This document shows, one piece after another, positions 41,507 to 54,212 of a stretch of DNA of 64,000 nt. Under the pieces are notes generated by a model, which saw only the letters and a program-made list of their open reading frames with translations, had not been told where the DNA came from and made no database searches. The stretch lies in the NCBI GenBank assembly GCA_016699575.1, contig CP064979.1:4402001-4466000 (forward strand), read 5' to 3'. This stretch comes from Flavobacteriales bacterium (GTDB lineage Bacteria; Bacteroidota; Bacteroidia; Flavobacteriales_F; PHOS-HE28). The translations under genes were made by a program, and so were the position numbers. The number at the start of each line of letters is the position of its first letter. The first letter of the stretch is position 1.

Positions 41507-42831
41507 AGGACGGAGCCGAGGAACACCTTCATCGCCGCAATGTCCTTCGGCTTGGCAACGATGCGCAGGTTTGTGTCCAGCACGTAGAAGCTCGGCGTGG
41601 CCTTCACATGGAATGCTTGGGCTGCCGGTGATCCCCAGGCCATCTGCTCCGTGAAGCAGGGCCATGTGATGCCGTGCTCGGCGATGCACGTGCCGAACTC
41701 GCTCCGATCGGGATCGAGCGCGATGCCGATGGCCCCGAATCCCTTCGGGCCGAACGTGCGCAGCGCCTCGGCCAGTTGCGGCATCTCCGCATGGCAGTGG
41801 TCGCAGGTGCTGCTGTAGAACATGATGGCCAGGAACCGCCGGTCCTTGAGGAAGGAGGAAATGCTCACACTGTCGGCAGCGGGTTGCGGCAGGCGCACAT
41901 CGGGGGCAACGGCGCCGATCGCCACGGTGCGCAGGCCATCGATGCGGGCTTTGAGCGTAGCAGAAAGCCGGGGCTCGGGCTTGGCGGCCAGCACATGCCG
42001 CTCCACCAGGTCCTGGAGCACCATCTCCGGACCGTACTGATCGAACAAGCCCAGCAGCAGGTCCAACGCGTAGGTGTGGCACTCCGTGCAAGGCCGAGCG
42101 TGTGCGAGCACGGAATCGGCCGCTGCCGTGAACGAATCCTCGGAATACACCTGTTGAAGCTGGATGACGGCCAGTACGGCTTTGGCGTACACGGTGCTGC
42201 GCAGCAGATCAGCGTCGGCGAAGTTGAAGGTGGTGAGCAGGTCGGCGCCGTTGGCGGTGTTGTCCACCAGGCGGCCGGCGTTCACCGCTTTGGCGAAGAA
42301 ACCGTTGGGCGCCATGGCCGAAAGGCGCGACAGGTGTTTGCCCTGCATGGCGTGCGTGCGGCGCTCGAGCGAGTCCAGTTCGCGCGACCGGAGGACAGCG
42401 GTGGCCGGCAGGGCTTCACGCTCGCGGGCAATGTTGGAGCGGAGGGCCTGTGCCTCGCGGCTGAGCTGCTTGTATTCCCACAGGCGGTCGTTCTCCTCGC
42501 TGGCCACCACATGCAGGTGCTCCTGCAAGGGTTTGCCGGTGAAGGCAAGGACCACACGCGGCTCACGCACATCAATGATGAAGTCCACGCGGTCGCTGTC
42601 GGGCAGCATCAGTTGGTAGAAACCCGAACCGGGCCAGGTGCGCTCGAAGTGCGCCCGGCCCTGCGCGTCGGTGCTGGCGGAATCGAGCAGCACGCGATCG
42701 GCGCCGCGGCTCACGAACACCTTCACCACCGTACCCACGGGCAGGGGGAACCCCATGGTGGCGGTGAGGGGCTGAGCGAACGCGGGGGGCGCGAGTAGCA
42801 GGATGGCGAGCAGGCCGAACGATCGGAACAT
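41503..42831 (-). CDS. TlpA-like thioredoxin-fold protein with N-terminal domain of unknown function
   Basis: 442 residues. A signal peptide (MFRSFGLLAILLLAPPAFAQ) precedes a roughly 280-residue domain with DUF4369/DUF5106-like beta-sandwich and helical parts. The C-terminal Redoxin/TlpA domain carries FYSSTCDHCHAEMPQLAEALRTF (CxxC as CDHC, near residue 345) and KATPSFYVLD. It is expected to reduce disulfides on exported proteins. The stop overlaps the start of the signal peptidase gene (ATGA), so both are one operon, which may point to protein maturation. Confidence 0.87.
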   Translation of the reverse strand: MFRSFGLLAILLLAPPAFAQPLTATMGFPLPVGTVVKVFVSRGADRVLLDSASTDAQGRAHFERTWPGSGFYQLMLPDSDRVDFIIDVREPRVVLAFTGKPLQEHLHVVASEENDRLWEYKQLSREAQALRSNIAREREALPATAVLRSRELDSLERRTHAMQGKHLSRLSAMAPNGFFAKAVNAGRLVDNTANGADLLTTFNFADADLLRSTVYAKAVLAVIQLQQVYSEDSFTAAADSVLAHARPCTECHTYALDLLLGLFDQYGPEMVLQDLVERHVLAAKPEPRLSATLKARIDGLRTVAIGAVAPDVRLPQPAADSVSISSFLKDRRFLAIMFYSSTCDHCHAEMPQLAEALRTFGPKGFGAIGIALDPDRSEFGTCIAEHGITWPCFTEQMAWGSPAAQAFHVKATPSFYVLDTNLRIVAKPKDIAAMKVFLGSVL

Positions 42832-42867
42832 GATGGCGCGTGGGCGAAAGTCGTACCGGAGGGGGGT

Positions 42868-42900
42868 AAAAAAAAGAACCCCGCCTTGTGGGCGGGGTTC
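42868..42900 (-). terminator. Terminator of the rRNA operon
   Basis: A 10-bp perfect stem (gaaccccgcc at 42876-42885, ggcggggttc at 42891-42900) is followed on the minus strand by an eight-base T run (A run at 42868-42875 on the plus strand). It lies just after the 5S rRNA, ahead of a ggggg tract. Confidence 0.95.
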
Positions 42901-42902
42901 AG

Positions 42903-43014
<112 letters not shown>

Positions 43015-43094
43015 AATCATCAATAAGAATTGACGTGTGTCAGACCAAACCAAGACAGCCGATGATCGCTCCACGAGAGAGCTTGTTCGGGTCG

Positions 43095-45985
<2,891 letters not shown>

Positions 45986-46069
45986 TACTTGGTCAAGCTC
46001 TTTGTTCTCGGTGGACCGATCGCTCGGTCTGTCTTGGTCGGTCTGACAACACGTCAAAGAACGTTGAGG

Positions 46070-46143
46070 TGGAGAATATCGGAGTCGAACCGATGACCTC
46101 CTGCTTGCAAAGCAGGCGCTCTAGCCAGCTGAGCTAATTCCCC
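46070..46143 (-). tRNA. tRNA-Ala (TGC)
   Basis: A 74-base cloverleaf on the minus strand. Acceptor arm ggggaat/attctcc, D arm gctc/gagc, anticodon arm cctgc/gcagg with loop TTTGCAA (anticodon TGC), T arm atcgg/ccgat with TTCGACT. Discriminator A; CCA is not encoded. Located in the 16S-23S spacer. Confidence 0.97.
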
Positions 46144-46154
46144 GTTCCCTATCC

Positions 46155-46231
46155 TGGTTGTCCTGCGCAGATTTGAACTGCGGACCTCTACATTATCAGT
46201 GTAGCGCTCTAACCAACTGAGCTACAGGACA
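46155..46231 (-). tRNA. tRNA-Ile (GAT)
   Basis: A 77-base cloverleaf including encoded CCA. Acceptor arm tgtcctg/caggaca, D arm gctc/gagc, anticodon arm ctaca/tgtag with loop CTGATAA (anticodon GAT), T arm with TTCAAAT. Unlike the neighbouring tRNA-Ala, its CCA end is encoded. Located in the 16S-23S spacer next to the 16S end. Confidence 0.97.
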
Positions 46232-46340
46232 AGGTAGGTAACGGTGTACCTATCAACGATCAAGAATATTGTCCAGCCTGATAGAACAGCAGTATGTCGC
46301 CCCGCATCGCTGCGGGACAGAGACCTGCCTTTTTTCTCTA

Positions 46341-47866
<1,526 letters not shown>

Positions 47867-48054
47867 AGTGTTTGTTTGATCTGCTCGAAATTTGACGAGG
47901 TCTCCCACTTCGATCGGTGTGATCGAAAGGACACCTGCTGTTCTAAATCAGGCATGGACAATACTTCAAAGAACGCTATGTGATGCCTTGAGGCATACAA
48001 GTCTGTTCGGCCTCGCTCGCTTCCCGGGACTGACCCCTTTTGCGAGCGGGGCGG

Positions 48055-48062
48055 CAAATGTA
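48055..48062 (-). promoter_or_regulatory. Candidate proximal rRNA promoter -7 box
   Basis: A second perfect TACATTTG on the minus strand, 126 bases downstream of the first. The -33 position (CCTG on the minus strand, 19-base spacing) is poor, so this is weaker than the distal candidate. Confidence 0.45.
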
Positions 48063-48180
48063 ACGGCGCCTTCCCTTCATTCAGGCACTATGTCGAAAAA
48101 GATTTTCGACCTCCTGCCCTCCTCCTTCCACACTGCCCCTTCGGGCGCCGTACCAAAGAACGTTTTTCTGAAACGGGCTG

Positions 48181-48211
48181 CAAATGTAGGCGGCTCTCCC
48201 ATACATGCAAC
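48181..48211 (-). promoter_or_regulatory. Candidate distal rRNA promoter
   Basis: On the minus strand GTTG (48208-48211), a 19-base spacer, then TACATTTG (48181-48188). This agrees with the Bacteroidota primary sigma consensus TTTG, 19-21 bases, TAnnTTTG, with one mismatch in the -33 box. Confidence 0.6.
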
Positions 48212-48246
48212 ACCTAGGCAACAAAAAAGTGAGGTTCCCGCGCCCA

Positions 48247-48945
48247 TCAAGGGTTTGAAGAGGCCACCGGAAGTACCTGCCCGTTGAACTGGCGGTGCCC
48301 CTCCACCGCGAACCGCGCCACGAAGGCCCCCATGGCCTCGGCCGTGGTGGGCGCCGTGTAGCCGGGGAAGGCCGCCCGCAGCATGGCCGTGTCCACCGCG
48401 CCCAGGCACAGGCAGTTCACCCGAGGTCCATTAGCGCTGAACTCGGCTGCCAGGCACTGGCTAAGACAGGCCAAGGCCGCCTTGCTGCTGCTGTACGCGC
48501 TTAGGCCGGGGTATTTGCTGGCCCCCTGGAAGCCGCCCATGCTGCTGATGGATACGATGTGGCTCTGCGGCCCCAACCTCGGCAACAGCGCCTGCACCAA
48601 CTCCACCGCGCTGAAGACGTTGGCCGTGTACACCGCCTGCAGGTCGGTGCGCGTGATGGCCGCGAACGGCTTGTTGATGAGCAGTCCGTGGTTGAGGACC
48701 AGACCGGCGACGGGGATGTCGCCCACCACGCCGGCCAGGCGCACGCCAGCGCCCTCCGCGCTGAGGTCGAGCGGGAGCACCTCTACCCTGCCCTGCGCTG
48801 CGGGTTCCTTGGCAAGGGTGCGCAGAGCATCGGCGTTGCGGGCCACGGCCAGCACGGTGCAGCCATGCGTGCCGGCCAGCTCCAAGGCAGTGGCGCGGCC
48901 TATGCCTTGGCTGGCGCCGGTGACGATGATGAGGGGGGCGGGCAT
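48247..48945 (-). CDS. SDR family NAD(P)-dependent oxidoreductase
   Basis: 232 residues. The Rossmann fold opens with VTGASQGIG (8-16). NHG (in LNHGLLINKP) stands where NNAG is usual, and the catalytic Ser is in IVSISSMGG. The YxxxK pair is YSSSK (near 153-157). Cofactor preference is not clear (AVARNAD after strand two favours NADP). The substrate is unknown. It lies alone upstream of the rRNA operon on the same strand; its stop is about 35 bases from the distal promoter candidate. Confidence 0.9.
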   Translation of the reverse strand: MPAPLIIVTGASQGIGRATALELAGTHGCTVLAVARNADALRTLAKEPAAQGRVEVLPLDLSAEGAGVRLAGVVGDIPVAGLVLNHGLLINKPFAAITRTDLQAVYTANVFSAVELVQALLPRLGPQSHIVSISSMGGFQGASKYPGLSAYSSSKAALACLSQCLAAEFSANGPRVNCLCLGAVDTAMLRAAFPGYTAPTTAEAMGAFVARFAVEGHRQFNGQVLPVASSNP

Positions 48946-48958
48946 AAGGATCAGAAGA

Positions 48959-49888
48959 TCAGGTGATCAGAAAATGGATGCACTGTGCTGGATCGCTTCG
49001 CAGAGCCTCGCGATGACGCACGCCCAGGGCCTGCTGCGGCGCAACGGGCTCATGGGGCTGGCTCGCGGCGTCCATCGTCATCGCGAGGAGGCTTTGCGAC
49101 GAAGCGATCCAGCCCACCGGTGCCATCCAAGCCACCTTCTTCTTGCGGCGGGCTTTGCGGGCTTCCTTGTCCTCTTTGGCCTTGGCGTTCTTCTCGCGCA
49201 CGGCCGGGTCCAGCACGTTGCCCAGGTTGTTGATGTTGCGCACCACCCAGGCGGCACGGCGCGTGGTGAAAGGGCCCGGCCGCTTGCAGCTGTAACGGCG
49301 CGGCGAGGGCAGTTGCACGGCGATGAGCGCAGCTTCGCGCTGGCTGAGCTTGGCGGCGGCTTTGCCGAAGCAGCCCTGCGAAGCGGCCTCGGTACCAAAG
49401 CGGCCCTTGCCGGTCTCGGCCACGTTCAGGTACACCTCCAGGATGCGCTCCTTGCTCCAGAAGGCTTCGAGGAGCACCGTGAACCACGCTTCGATGCCTT
49501 TGCGCACAAGGGTGCGGCCGTCCCACAGGAAGACGTTCTTGGCCGTTTGCTGACTGATGGTGCTGGCGCCCTTCAGCCTGCTGTTGCGCCGCTTGGGGTT
49601 GTTGTAGTTGGCCCAAGCCTCTTCCAGCGCCTCCCTATCGAAGCCGCGGTGGTCCATGAATTTCTGGTCTTCGCTGGCAATGACGGCCAAGGGCATCCAC
49701 AGGCTCATCTCGTCCAGGTCCTTCCACGTGCGCTCGAAGCTCTCTTGCGCCCCGGCTTGTTCTACCATCACCCCGGTAACCGGCGGGTCGGCCACGCGGA
49801 GCAGCAGTACCCACAACACGCTCACCACCACGCACCAAAAGGCCATGGCGCACAGCCAACGCAAGGGGGGGAGGATGAAGCGGCGCAT
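48959..49888 (-). CDS. mtgA: Monofunctional biosynthetic peptidoglycan transglycosylase
   Basis: 309 residues. One N-terminal membrane helix (about 10-32), then the GT51 domain: VIASEDQKFMDHRGFD (about 69-84, the catalytic Glu is in SEDQ), STISQQTAKNVFLW (about 108-121) and KERILEVYLNVAETGKG (about 145-161). It polymerises lipid II into glycan strands. The domain ends near residue 250. The last 55 residues (WIASSQSLLAMT..., RHREALRSDPAQ) are translated from a REP-like inverted repeat, so the natural C-terminus was probably altered by that insertion. Confidence 0.92.
   Translation of the reverse strand: MRRFILPPLRWLCAMAFWCVVVSVLWVLLLRVADPPVTGVMVEQAGAQESFERTWKDLDEMSLWMPLAVIASEDQKFMDHRGFDREALEEAWANYNNPKRRNSRLKGASTISQQTAKNVFLWDGRTLVRKGIEAWFTVLLEAFWSKERILEVYLNVAETGKGRFGTEAASQGCFGKAAAKLSQREAALIAVQLPSPRRYSCKRPGPFTTRRAAWVVRNINNLGNVLDPAVREKNAKAKEDKEARKARRKKKVAWMAPVGWIASSQSLLAMTMDAASQPHEPVAPQQALGVRHREALRSDPAQCIHFLIT
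48988..49112. repeat. REP-like inverted repeat pair
   Basis: A 31-base arm (ctggatcgcttcg...gcgatgacg, 48988-49018) and a 37-base arm in the opposite orientation (49076-49112) are the same sequence with small indels, separated by about 57 bases. The unit resembles extragenic palindromes that occur in many copies in bacterial chromosomes. It lies at the 3' end of mtgA and is read as protein. Confidence 0.75.
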
Positions 49889-49990
49889 GGGTGGCGCGAC
49901 GAAGATGGCGAACCACGGCTATGGAAGGACTACCAAGCGGAGCAGCCCAGTAATGTCGTGCGTGATGGCCCGGCCGTTTAGTTTGCCGGC

Positions 49991-50554
49991 ATGCTGCTCA
50001 TCTTCTTCTTTTTGGTCGTCACGGGCTTGCGCTTGTACAAGTCGTACAAGCGCGACCCCGGTGAGCATGTGGCTGCCAAGGTGACGTTGGCCTGTGTGAT
50101 CATCTATGCCATCATCTTCTACACGTCATCGGTGGCATGGATCGGCGGGCTACTGCGTTACTCCGATCAATTCCGGCGGACGTACGAGGTGCCCGTTGGG
50201 GTGCTTTCTGCCGATGTGGTAGCCGGGGCCGCCATCCTGCACATCCTCGGCGGCACGGTCCTCCTGTTCTCAGCCACCAGCATGGCCATGCGTTCAACGA
50301 AAGCGTTGAAGTGGTTCCGCCTGCTGCTCTTCGTGGTTGCACCGGCCGAGGTGGTGAGCTTCTACCGCGGCCTGGAGTCGGAACCCACCGGCTTGCCTCC
50401 CGTGATATCACTGGGCTTCTCCGTCATCGTGGTATCCGTGCTCACGGGTTTCCTCTTTGTCATCATGGGGCGACCGTACATGCGTGCGTTCTTCAAGGGA
50501 CCGCAGCCCATCGACCTTTCCCCGCTTTCACCCTCAGCACCTGAGCACCGCTGA
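49991..50554 (+). CDS. Small multi-pass membrane protein of unknown function
   Basis: 187 residues, with four or five hydrophobic helices (about 1-11, 30-52, 68-95, 103-118, 131-158). Short charged loops and a proline-rich tail (PQPIDLSPLSPSAPEHR) complete it. No conserved motif is recognised. It sits between the transglycosylase and the tandem repeat array, which begins about 75 bases after its stop. The start at 49991 is the first ATG in frame and opens directly with a membrane helix. Confidence 0.75.
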   Translation: MLLIFFFLVVTGLRLYKSYKRDPGEHVAAKVTLACVIIYAIIFYTSSVAWIGGLLRYSDQFRRTYEVPVGVLSADVVAGAAILHILGGTVLLFSATSMAMRSTKALKWFRLLLFVVAPAEVVSFYRGLESEPTGLPPVISLGFSVIVVSVLTGFLFVIMGRPYMRAFFKGPQPIDLSPLSPSAPEHR

Positions 50555-50626
50555 CCGTTAGCGACCCTGGTACGGCGCACTCCGCGCCAACGGTGCGGGA
50601 CAGACTGCTTGCCCACACCGCCCAGC

Positions 50627-51024
50627 ACCATGCGTTCATAGCGCTCCCCATGCGCAGGTCGCCTCAGACCATACACACTCTGCGCAAAACCATGCGTGGG
50701 CAGCCCCGGACCATGCGTCGTAAGCCCGAGACCATGCATGCTTTGCCATGGAGCATGCATGGAACGCACCAGACCATGCATGGATAGCGAAAGACCATGC
50801 ACGCTCGGCCGCAAACCATGCATGGCCAACGCAGGACCATGCATGCATGACCGCAAACCATGCATGGATAGCGCAGGACCATGAACGGTAAGCCAGAAAC
50901 CACGCGTCGTCAGCGCAAAACCATGCGTGGTGAGCCGCAAACCATGCATGGTCAGCAAAAAACCACGTGTGGTCAGCAAAAAACCATGCATGGTTTTTGA
51001 AAAACCATGCATGGAAAATCCCCA
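50627..51024. repeat. 21-bp tandem palindromic repeat array, 18 units
   Basis: Eighteen units start at 50647, 50668, 50689 and so on every 21 bases to 51004, with no insertion or deletion; an earlier partial unit begins at 50627. Nearly every unit opens with ACCAT. The core consensus is the palindrome CCATGCATGG, extended to ACCATGCATGGT in the best copies (50941 and 50983). The rest of the unit (roughly cagcgcaaa) is more variable. All strands and frames are partly open because 21 is divisible by 3, so openness is no evidence of coding. Copies nearest 51 kb are the most alike and A-rich. Confidence 0.95.
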
Positions 51025-51358
51025 TCCGTCCCTACCCTCCCCTTCGGAAGCCGTGCGGCCGCCCTGGTTTGCCCTTTTTCCGGAGAACGGGCAACGGCGC
51101 GCTCCAGCCCGGCATCGGCATCCGGAAAGCCTTTAACGGCAGCTATTGCACAGGGTACGCCTCCGGAAAAGCAGGCTCGGCGGTCACTTCAACACAACAA
51201 CGCCCGGAAAGCCACGTTGATGTAAGCGAACGTCGACCTGCCATCGGCGTGAGGCAACAAGTCGGCAACCAGCGATCGGACCGGGCCCGGGTACTGGCAC
51301 CCCGGCCAGGGAAAGCAAAAGGCCCGGACCCGGTGCCATCGCACAACACCTACGAGTC
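51025..51358. other. Intergenic region between repeat array and FN3 gene
   Basis: About 330 bases. Contains a few short GC-rich inverted repeats (tccggaaa and similar) but no gene or promoter that can be supported. Confidence 0.4.
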
Positions 51359-51988
51359 ATGAAAATGGCAAAAACAGGTATGGCGGGTTTGAACCCTGCC
51401 GAGAAGGTGGCCCACGCCCGCAAGGTGGTGACCGCCATGACCGGCAACCTCAGCTTCGCCACGCCCACGCCCACCCTGTTGGTGGTGGGGGATGCCGCTA
51501 CCGACCTGGAGGACAAGAACAACGCGGCCAAGAACGGCGACCACGAGAAGATCGTGCTCCGCAACGAAGCCGCCGACGTCCTTGACGACCTCATGGTGCG
51601 CCTCTCGCTCTATGTGAGCAACACGGCGCAGGGATCGGAGAGCATCATCCTCAGCAGTGGGTTCGAGGTGCGCAAACCGGGCGAGCCCGTCGGGCTTCCC
51701 GCCAAGCCGGAGAACTTCCGGGCCGATATGGGCCCCCTACCCGGCAGCGTGGAAATGCGTTGGACCCCCGTGCACGGCGCCTACCTCTACCATGTGGAAG
51801 TGAACGCCAGCGACCCGCCCACCGCCGACGGCTGGGCGCGGCTGGACGAATGCTCCACCGCCAGTTTCGTTGCCCAAGACCGTGAGCCTGGTCGGTACCA
51901 CTGGTTCAGGGTGCGCGCCATTGGCGCTTACCCCGACCCCGGTCCGTTCAGCGACCCCGCCAAGGGCTACGCCACGCCGCTGCCGTAA
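51359..51988 (+). CDS. Fibronectin type III domain protein
   Basis: 209 residues, no signal peptide. The N-terminal half (about 1-105) is helical and lysine-rich (GLNPAEKVAHARKVVTAMTGN...KIVLRNEAADVLDDLMVRLSLYVSN). The C-terminal half (about 115-205) is one FN3 module, with GSVEMRWTPVHGAYLYHVEVN and GRYHWFRVRAIGAYPDPGPFSDPAKGYA. The layout matches small Bacteroidota proteins of unknown role, possibly binding partners in the cell interior or surface. A strong terminator follows. Confidence 0.8.
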   Translation: MKMAKTGMAGLNPAEKVAHARKVVTAMTGNLSFATPTPTLLVVGDAATDLEDKNNAAKNGDHEKIVLRNEAADVLDDLMVRLSLYVSNTAQGSESIILSSGFEVRKPGEPVGLPAKPENFRADMGPLPGSVEMRWTPVHGAYLYHVEVNASDPPTADGWARLDECSTASFVAQDREPGRYHWFRVRAIGAYPDPGPFSDPAKGYATPLP

Positions 51989-52014
51989 TGCAGTAGCGTG
52001 AGCACTTCAAACAT

Positions 52015-52051
52015 CCCGCCCCAGTCGAAAGGCCGGGGCGGGGTGTTTTTT
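52015..52051 (+). terminator. Rho-independent terminator
   Basis: An 8-bp stem cccgcccc (52015-52022) and ggggcggg (52035-52042) is followed by gtgtttttt. It closes the FN3 transcript and separates it from the type I RM operon. Confidence 0.85.
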
Positions 52052-52139
52052 GGGGAGGGTGCGTGTTCACGGCCCCAGGACCGAGCGCCATGCGGAAAAT
52101 CACTTCATTGCGCTAACGAACGCCTCTATCAGGATCTCC

Positions 52140-54212
52140 ATGTCCACCGACACCCATCAGCAGCTTGCGAATTTCATCTGGAACATATGCAATCTGCTGC
52201 GCGGGCCCTATAAGCGCAACGAATACCGAAAGGTTATTCTACCGCTCACCGTGCTCAAGCGCTTCGACAGCATCCTAGCACCAACCAAGGCAGCGGTGCT
52301 GAAGAAACATGCCTCCTTCGCGGGGGACGAGACCAAGACCGAGACTGTGCAGGTCAGCATGCTCACCTCCGTGAGCGGCGTGAAATTCTACAACACCAGC
52401 CAGCTTGATTTCAGTAAGCTGACTGCCGACGTGAACAATGTCGCCGCGAGCGTGGTGGGCTATATGAACGGCTTCAGCCCCAACGTGCGGGCCATCTTCG
52501 AGAAGTTCAAGTTCGGTGAGCAGGTGGCCTACATGGCCGAGAAGGACCTGCTTTACCGCGTCATCAAGGAGTTCCAGAAACCGGAAGTGGACCTGAGCCC
52601 GGCCAGGGTGGACAACACGCAAATGGGCTACGTCTTCGAAGAGCTCATCCGGATCGGGGCGGAACAGAGCAATGAAGAGGCCGGTGATCACTTCACGCCG
52701 CGCGAAGTGATCCAGCTGATGGTGAACCTGTTGCTGAGCGATGAGACCGACCTGGCCAAGAGCCATGTGGTGAAGACGATCTACGACCCCACCTGCGGCA
52801 CGGGGGGCATGCTCAGCATGGCCGAGCACTACCTGCGCAACCTCAACAGCAAGGCAAATCCGCAGCTCTTCGGACAGGACTTCAACGACGAGTCGTGGGC
52901 GGTGTGCAAGAGCGATATGCTCATCAAAGGCGAGAACGCCGACAACATCAAACTGGGCGATACACTGAAAGACGACCAGCACGCGGGCGCGCAGTTCGAT
53001 TACATGCTGGCCAACCCGCCGTTCGGTGTGGAGTGGAAGCAGCAGCAGAAGGTGGTGGAGACGGAGCACGAGAAACAAGGCTTCAACGGCCGCTTCGGTG
53101 CGGGCCTGCCACGGATTAACGATGGGGCCTTTCTCTTCCTGCAGCACATGCTCAGCAAGATGCGGCCGGTGGACAACGGTGGCAGCCGGATAGCGATCGT
53201 TTTCAACGGCAGCCCGCTCTTCACGGGTGATGCGGGCAGCGGCGAAAGCGAGATCCGCCGCTGGATCATCGAGAACGACTGGCTGGAAGGCATCGTGGCA
53301 TTGCCGGACCAGCTCTTCTACAACACAGGCATCAGCACCTACATCTGGGTGCTCACCAACCGCAAGACCAAGGCGCGCAAGGGAAAGGTGCAACTGCTGG
53401 ATGCCCGCCTCTTCTTCGGCAAAATGCGCAAGAGCCTTGGCAACAAACGCAACGTGATCAGCGACAAGCAGATCGACGCCATCACCCGGTGCTACGGGGC
53501 CTTGGCCGATGGAGGCAAGGAAGTCTTCACCATCGACGGCAAGAGCGAAGCACGGATGGTCAGCAAGGTGTTCCCCAACGCGCACTTCGGCTATCGCAAG
53601 ATCACCGTGGAGCGCCCGCTGCAACTGAACTTCCGGGCGAGCGCCGAACGCGTTGCGCGGCTCGATGAAGTGAAAGCCTTCGCGAACCTGGCCAGCAGCA
53701 AGAAGGTGAAGAACGAAGCCGAACGTCTGAAGGAAATAGAAGCCGGAAAACAACGCCAGGAAGCCATCAAGCGCTTGCTCAGGCGACTACCTGCGGACAA
53801 GCTCTACATGGACCGCAAGACCTTCTTGGCCGAACTGAAGAAAGCGGCCAAAGTCGCGGACCTTAGCTTGGATGCTGCCGAGGTAAAAGCCATTGTGACC
53901 GCCTTGGGCGAGCGCGACCCCAAGGCTGCGGTGTGCACCGATGCCAAGGGCCGCCCCGAGCCCGATGCCGACCTGCGCGACACCGAGAGCGTGCCGCTGA
54001 GCGAGACCATCGAAGCCTACTTCCAGCGCGAGGTGTTGCCGCATGTGCCCGATGCCTGGGTGGACACCACCAAGACCAAGGTGGGCTATGAGGTGCCGTT
54101 GACGCGCGAGTTCTATGTGTACACCCCGCCGCGCGCGTTGGAAGAGATAGAGGGCGAGATCGCGGGCTTGGAGAAGGAGATATTGGGGATGCTGAAGGAC
54201 ATTACGGTATGA
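52140..54212 (+). CDS. hsdM: Type I restriction-modification system methyltransferase subunit
   Basis: 690 residues. The N-terminal HsdM_N helical domain is STDTHQQLANFIWNICNLLRGPYKRNEYRKVILPLTVLKRFD. The N6-adenine methyltransferase core has the AdoMet-binding DPTCGTGGML (about 218-227) and the catalytic NPPF (about 295-298, LANPPFGVEW). A long C-terminal helical region (about 500-690) holds KKVKNEAERLKEIEAGKQRQEA and a final coiled coil. Methylates adenine at the site chosen by HsdS. The stop overlaps the next gene's start (ATGA). The first ATG in family register is at 52140. Confidence 0.96.
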   Translation: MSTDTHQQLANFIWNICNLLRGPYKRNEYRKVILPLTVLKRFDSILAPTKAAVLKKHASFAGDETKTETVQVSMLTSVSGVKFYNTSQLDFSKLTADVNNVAASVVGYMNGFSPNVRAIFEKFKFGEQVAYMAEKDLLYRVIKEFQKPEVDLSPARVDNTQMGYVFEELIRIGAEQSNEEAGDHFTPREVIQLMVNLLLSDETDLAKSHVVKTIYDPTCGTGGMLSMAEHYLRNLNSKANPQLFGQDFNDESWAVCKSDMLIKGENADNIKLGDTLKDDQHAGAQFDYMLANPPFGVEWKQQQKVVETEHEKQGFNGRFGAGLPRINDGAFLFLQHMLSKMRPVDNGGSRIAIVFNGSPLFTGDAGSGESEIRRWIIENDWLEGIVALPDQLFYNTGISTYIWVLTNRKTKARKGKVQLLDARLFFGKMRKSLGNKRNVISDKQIDAITRCYGALADGGKEVFTIDGKSEARMVSKVFPNAHFGYRKITVERPLQLNFRASAERVARLDEVKAFANLASSKKVKNEAERLKEIEAGKQRQEAIKRLLRRLPADKLYMDRKTFLAELKKAAKVADLSLDAAEVKAIVTALGERDPKAAVCTDAKGRPEPDADLRDTESVPLSETIEAYFQREVLPHVPDAWVDTTKTKVGYEVPLTREFYVYTPPRALEEIEGEIAGLEKEILGMLKDITV

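Larger units (their letters stand above)
47867..48246 (-). promoter_or_regulatory. Leader and upstream region of the rRNA operon
   Basis: 380 bases without a gene, between the 16S start and the SDR stop. It holds two copies of the octamer caaatgta (TACATTTG on the minus strand) at 48055-48062 and 48181-48188, and T/C-rich leader sequence. No tRNA or small ORF with a plausible product was seen. Confidence 0.7.

Noticed and set aside
46070..46231. Insertion or loss in the 16S-23S spacer
   Set aside because: Both tRNAs fold normally and have the usual Ile-Ala order.
50627..51024. CRISPR array
   Set aside because: Units are directly abutting and 21 bases long, with no unique spacers of similar length and no cas genes nearby.
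50362..51025. Minus-strand open frames through the 21-bp array (heptad repeats such as MHGFLLT or HAWFFAD)
   Set aside because: A period of 21 keeps several frames open at once, so openness proves nothing. The longest one then runs antisense through a real membrane-protein gene.
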